A stretch of 40,931 nucleotides of DNA from Pelobacter sp. UBA6093 (lineage in GTDB: Bacteria; Desulfobacterota; Desulfuromonadia; Desulfuromonadales; Syntrophotaleaceae): assembly GCA_002435955.1 (NCBI GenBank), contig DIWZ01000030.1, forward strand, positions 832-41,762. Direction: 5' to 3'. A program made the position numbers and the translations under genes. A model generated the notes under the pieces. The model was not told the DNA's origin, made no database searches, and saw only the letters and a list, made by a program, of their open reading frames with translations. Shown here one piece after another: positions 37,513 through 40,931 of this stretch. Positions within the stretch are counted from its first letter, which is position 1; every line of letters begins with the position of its first letter.

Positions 37513-37545
37513 TCGCCCGGCTGATCTGGCAGACCGGCCGGGCGA
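37513..37545 (-). terminator. Candidate hairpin terminator after the Arg/Gln-rich protein
   Basis: A 9-bp stem TCGCCCGGC/GCCGGGCGA with a 15-nt loop, 52 bp after the stop; the T-tract is weak. Confidence 0.45.
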
Positions 37546-37597
37546 AATTGATGTGATGGCTGTTTTGCGGCGGGATGAAGCCGGCAGTCTACAGCCG

Positions 37598-38782
37598 TTA
37601 ACGCCCGCGCTGCCTTCCATCGAAACGGCCTTGCCCTTGTCGCATGCTGTCCTGGCGAGGCCGACCCCCATCCCTGATTACCTGGCGGCTTCCACGGTCC
37701 TGGGAAGAGAAAGGGGCACGTTGGTAGGTCTGAGGCATCCTCCGCTCGATATTCGTCCCGAGCTGTCTTGGTTGCCGCTGCTGTGACTGGATCTGATTGC
37801 GCTGGAACTGGCGCTGCCGCTCGACATTCACCGCGGGTTGGCTGCGGTGCATCTGCCGATTCCGGTCCGCATCGCGCTGGAACTGCCGCTGCCGCTCGAC
37901 ATTCACCGCGGGTTGGCTGCGGTGCACCTGCCGATTCCGGTCCGCATCGCGCTGCAACTGGCGTTGACGCTCGAAATTATTCACAGCGGGTTGGCTGCGG
38001 TGCACCTGCACCTGCCTATTCCGATCGCGCTGGAACTGTTGCTGGCGATAATCGTAACGCTCACGATTGATCGGCCTGGCAGCGTCACGGGTGCGGTATT
38101 CATAGCGTTCGCGATGGACCGGTGGCCGCACAACATGTCGATAATGCACCGGGGGACGATAAAACCAGCGATGATGGGAGAAAATCCGCGGTCCCACATA
38201 AATCCGTGACCGCACATGCACCGGGTGACGATAGCGGAAACTCCGGCCGTCAAGATAGTAGGCTCCGTAATGCACGTGCCCGCTACGGTAAATGTAACTG
38301 AAGCTGAGGAAGATATTGTAGGGATAATAGAAACTCGACGGATAATAATAATACCTGTCGGGGTAGACGTAATAATGCCGTTCCGGCGGACTATAAACAT
38401 AGACGTTGGTCGTCGTTGCCGGTGCAACCGTCTCCTGCTCGTCGGTCATGATCTGCCATGAGCCGTCCGGTTGACGGCAGGCGGTGCCGTAACCCTGCTC
38501 TTCCTTCCCGCCGATAACGATGGTGGTGATGAATTCACGACACGGCAGTCCCGCTTCGCTGGTGTAGGTTTTCATCGGCACCACCGCCCCGGAATGCCCG
38601 GTATCGGGGTTCATCCAGTTGGAAACCTCGTTGCTCGGATTGTACTCCAAAGCGTATTGCAAAGTGTCCGCCATGGCCAGCTGTTCCGGCTCATCGAGGG
38701 TATCGTAAGGCTGCGCGAAGACCTGCCCCGCCCCGCACAGGGTCGTCATCATTACCGCGAATGCCAGTGCCATCCATCTCAT
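37598..38782 (-). CDS. Secreted RT0821-type surface protein with Arg/Gln-rich repeats
   Basis: 394 residues. Signal peptide MRWMALAF...GQVFA (cleavage near residue 23), then a domain with WMNPDTGHSGAVVP, PCREF and GYGTACRQPDGSWQI that resembles the RT0821/Lpp0805 surface antigen family. A tyrosine-rich stretch (YYVYPDRYYYYP) follows, then three 25-residue repeats of the QRDADRNRQVHRSQPAVN type and a basic tail, so the mature protein is strongly positive. ATG 38782 follows GGGAGG. An adhesive or polyanion-binding role is a guess. Confidence 0.75.
   Translation of the reverse strand: MRWMALAFAVMMTTLCGAGQVFAQPYDTLDEPEQLAMADTLQYALEYNPSNEVSNWMNPDTGHSGAVVPMKTYTSEAGLPCREFITTIVIGGKEEQGYGTACRQPDGSWQIMTDEQETVAPATTTNVYVYSPPERHYYVYPDRYYYYPSSFYYPYNIFLSFSYIYRSGHVHYGAYYLDGRSFRYRHPVHVRSRIYVGPRIFSHHRWFYRPPVHYRHVVRPPVHRERYEYRTRDAARPINRERYDYRQQQFQRDRNRQVQVHRSQPAVNNFERQRQLQRDADRNRQVHRSQPAVNVERQRQFQRDADRNRQMHRSQPAVNVERQRQFQRNQIQSQQRQPRQLGTNIERRMPQTYQRAPFSSQDRGSRQVIRDGGRPRQDSMRQGQGRFDGRQRGR
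37800..38030. repeat. 75-bp coding tandem repeats
   Basis: About three in-frame units of 75 bp inside the surface protein gene; the middle and C-terminal units differ at very few positions, the N-terminal unit is diverged and 78 bp. Confidence 0.85.
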
Positions 38783-39005
38783 GGGCTGCCTCCCTGCAGG
38801 TGCCGGCAATAAGCATGCTGTCCGTGCAAGCTGCGTATTCCCCCATTATCCGCCACGTAAACGCCACCGGCTCCCGGACGAATCTTCAGGGGGAGTTGGG
38901 TTCACCGGGTTCTTTTAAAGTTTAGACGAAAGTCGGAGCAAACGGTTTACAAAGAGATGGTGAAACAGGGATCAATAACCGACAAGATAGAAGAAAGGGA
39001 ACAAC

Positions 39006-39026
39006 ACTTGGCACTCGGCACTCAAC
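39006..39026. repeat. Short heptamer tract, 3 units
   Basis: ACTTGGC, ACTCGGC, ACTCAAC, in register, one base from the aldo/keto reductase stop. Same unit family as the tracts near nif and mqn genes. The rest of 38783-39027 shows no gene. Confidence 0.7.
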
Positions 39027-39027
39027 C

Positions 39028-39855
39028 TTACGGTTTATAATACATCAACTTCCGCGCCCAGGGCGCCACCGCCGCCTCCAGTTTTCGGCACTCCGCCACC
39101 GTCAGAGGCGTCTCAAGGCAGGCGGCGATATTCTGCTCCAGCTGCAACGGATCGTCGCAGCCGATGACCATGGTCGATACGCTCTGCCCCAGGGCATAGC
39201 GCAACCACGGGGCGGGGGTCTGCAGACCGGGCAGCTGCAGGCCGAAACCGCGACACAGCACCTTCATGCCGACGATGCCCATGCCGCGAGCCTCCGCTTC
39301 GGGCAGCACCGTTGCGGGGAAGCTGGCCCAGGCCGGTTCGGCCGGATTGACCGGCATCAGTACCGTGTCGAAATCGTACAGATCGAAAGCCTGCAGCAGG
39401 ATGTCGGGGTTTTCATGGCCGGTCACGCCGACAAACCGCACCTTGCCTTCCCGTTTGGCCCGGTCGAACGCTTCGATGGCCCCGCCCGGGCCAAAGATCA
39501 ATTCCAGATCCCGCTGCGTGCGGACATCGTGCACCTGCCACAGATCCAGCCACCCGGTGCGCATTTTATCCAAGGTTTCCTGCAATTGTGCCCAGGCCCC
39601 CCCGGCGGTTCGGTCATGGGCCTTGCTGGCCAGAAAGATCTCCTTGCGCCGTTCGCCGAGGGCCAGTCCGTAATAGGACTCGCTGCCCGCATAAGCGCGG
39701 GCCGACTCCATGTAAGTGATCCCCCGATCCAGGGCCCGCGCAATCAGATCCCGGGCTTCCTGCACACGATCGAAGCTACGCAACACACCCTCGCCACCCA
39801 GACCGATACAGGTCACTTCCACGCCGGTTTTACCGAGAACGCGTTTGGGGATCAT
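39028..39855 (-). CDS. Aldo/keto reductase family protein
   Basis: 275 residues, TIM-barrel pattern. Of the tetrad Asp-Tyr-Lys-His, Y55, K78 and H109 (WQVHD) are present, but the aspartate position is Glu (E50 in MESARAY). The start has AAGGAGG. Substrate unknown. It follows the CinA-like gene by 102 bp on the same strand. Confidence 0.85.
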   Translation of the reverse strand: MIPKRVLGKTGVEVTCIGLGGEGVLRSFDRVQEARDLIARALDRGITYMESARAYAGSESYYGLALGERRKEIFLASKAHDRTAGGAWAQLQETLDKMRTGWLDLWQVHDVRTQRDLELIFGPGGAIEAFDRAKREGKVRFVGVTGHENPDILLQAFDLYDFDTVLMPVNPAEPAWASFPATVLPEAEARGMGIVGMKVLCRGFGLQLPGLQTPAPWLRYALGQSVSTMVIGCDDPLQLEQNIAACLETPLTVAECRKLEAAVAPWARKLMYYKP

Positions 39856-39957
39856 GGCGCCACCTCCTTGATCTATTCATTGTACAAGAGGTTAACCTGC
39901 AGGGCATGCCCCTTGCGGAAAAATCAGCCAGGTGCCACGGAAGGGGATCCGCAAGAT

Positions 39958-40791
39958 CTATTCATTTGGAAGCGGTTTGTCCCGATGGGCAAATCCCAGG
40001 GTGGTAATTCCCGCCTTCAGATCTTTGAGCGCTGCATCGATAAGGGATTGCACCGCAACCTGATCGGAGCCGGTGGCGGTCACAAAAATATCCAGCTCCG
40101 CCATTTCGCCCGGCCGCGTAGCCAGAGATTTGATGTACACGCCGGGATGGGCAGGCACCACCCGGCTGAGTACCGGCTCCAACAACGATTCGTCGTTGCA
40201 GCATACTGTCAGGGTGTGCAGGGCCGAAAGCCCCCCTTCAAAGGTCTCCAGAAGAAACGGCTGCATGGAGCTGGCGAAGATCCCCTTCAGTTCCGGCGGC
40301 ACCCCTGGCAGACTGATGATGGTCGTCTCGCCGACCTGCAGCAGCACACCGGGAGCGGTTCCGACCGGATTGACCAGGGTGCGGGCCCCTTGAGGCAGCC
40401 AGGCCATCTTTTCCCGCGCAGGGGTCAGTCCCCCTATCTCCAGGATGCCCCGGGCATGCAGATCATCGTAGCTCTGGCGAATCATTTGCCGTGCCTGTTC
40501 GTGCAGCCGCAGCGGCACGCCGGCGCCTTTGGCCACCGCCGCCAGGGTCAGATCGTCGGCCGTCGGGCCCAGGCCGCCGGCGGTGACAATCACCCGCGTC
40601 CCACGGGTCAGGGCCGCCTGCAATGCCTCGGCAACAATATCCAGATCGTCGCCAAGGACCGTACCGCGCACCACCAGCCCACCCAGGAGGGTGATCTCCC
40701 GGCATAACCAGTGGGTATTTGTATCCTGGATTTCGCCGTTGAGGATTTCATTGCCGATAATGAAGATTTCCACGGAAACCGGTTCAGCCAT
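39958..40791 (-). CDS. CinA-type molybdopterin-binding domain protein
   Basis: 277 residues. N-terminal MoCF_biosynth/CinA fold: IGNEILNGEIQDTN, TAGGLGPTADDLT and LPGVPPELKG. It lacks the C-terminal nicotinamide-nucleotide amidase domain of full CinA. ATG 40791 follows AGGAG; the earlier ATG at 40836 lacks support. Role uncertain; this fold binds molybdopterin or pyridine-nucleotide derivatives. The remaining 140 bp to the window end hold nothing I can name. Confidence 0.88.
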   Translation of the reverse strand: MAEPVSVEIFIIGNEILNGEIQDTNTHWLCREITLLGGLVVRGTVLGDDLDIVAEALQAALTRGTRVIVTAGGLGPTADDLTLAAVAKGAGVPLRLHEQARQMIRQSYDDLHARGILEIGGLTPAREKMAWLPQGARTLVNPVGTAPGVLLQVGETTIISLPGVPPELKGIFASSMQPFLLETFEGGLSALHTLTVCCNDESLLEPVLSRVVPAHPGVYIKSLATRPGEMAELDIFVTATGSDQVAVQSLIDAALKDLKAGITTLGFAHRDKPLPNE

Positions 40792-40931
40792 CGTTGACTC
40801 CTGCAGCGTTGATTGTGCGCCATGATCGGAAACCACCGATCGGATCCTGAAATAACAGTCGGGGATTAATTCGTGTCTATCTGGAAACTATGGATGGACA
40901 CGGTGTAGTTTTCATATGGGAAACGAGCAAT

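Overview
The window (about 41 kb) reads as a chromosomal segment of an anaerobic deltaproteobacterium of the Desulfuromonadales type, most like Pelobacter/Syntrophotalea. Four things point there: an AcoR-type sigma-54 activator beside a 2,3-butanediol/acetoin dehydrogenase cluster, futalosine-pathway menaquinone genes (mqnC, mqnE), nifE-nifN behind a -24/-12 promoter, and an otherwise ordinary Gram-negative gene set. The genus is inferred from gene content; no rRNA or marker gene was available. Apart from fumC, every gene lies on the minus strand, so operons read right to left.

Layout by coordinate: 1-2307 thiC-thiS-thiG (thiG cut by the window edge). 2863-3243 a lipoprotein with three CxxC repeats. 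3418-10728 a butanediol/acetoin region: acoR with a possible leader peptide, an SDR acetoin/diol dehydrogenase, a DUF6506 protein, a zinc-dependent 2,3-butanediol dehydrogenase, a 10-TM membrane protein, an outer-membrane beta-barrel and a small unknown. 11076-14765 moxR / DUF58 / transglutaminase. 14966-16723 a CsdA/DeaD-type RNA helicase. 16912-18198 a protein with a degenerate DisA-like C-terminus. 18479-20839 a translation cluster: serS, tRNA-Ser(UGA), tRNA-Ser(GCU), tRNA-Arg(ACG), tadA, tRNA-Ser(CGA), then a terminator. 20890-21498 an HD nucleotidase; 21672-23078 fumC with a good sigma-70 promoter; 23147-26445 hisC-mutY-rnd. 26574-31045 menaquinone genes (ubiA-like prenyltransferase, ubiX, mqnE, mqnC). 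31313-35651 nifE, nifN and a NifU/IscU-like plus NifQ fusion. 35989-37362 a CLC transporter with CLC-F-like motifs; 37598-38782 a secreted Arg/Gln-rich repeat protein; then an aldo/keto reductase and a CinA-type molybdopterin-binding domain protein.

The most unusual features are: (1) a dispersed family of phased heptamer tandem repeats, one with 13 perfect GATTGCC copies, together with a roughly 540-bp non-coding repeat present in two full copies and one internally deleted copy, one lying inside the menaquinone operon and one inside the nif operon; (2) serS grouped with three tRNA-Ser genes, plus tadA grouped with its classic substrate tRNA-Arg(ACG); (3) the NifU-like/NifQ fusion; (4) the degenerate DisA-like protein; and (5) an inverted repeat plus sigma-54-like element at 10839-10930 pointing at no intact gene.
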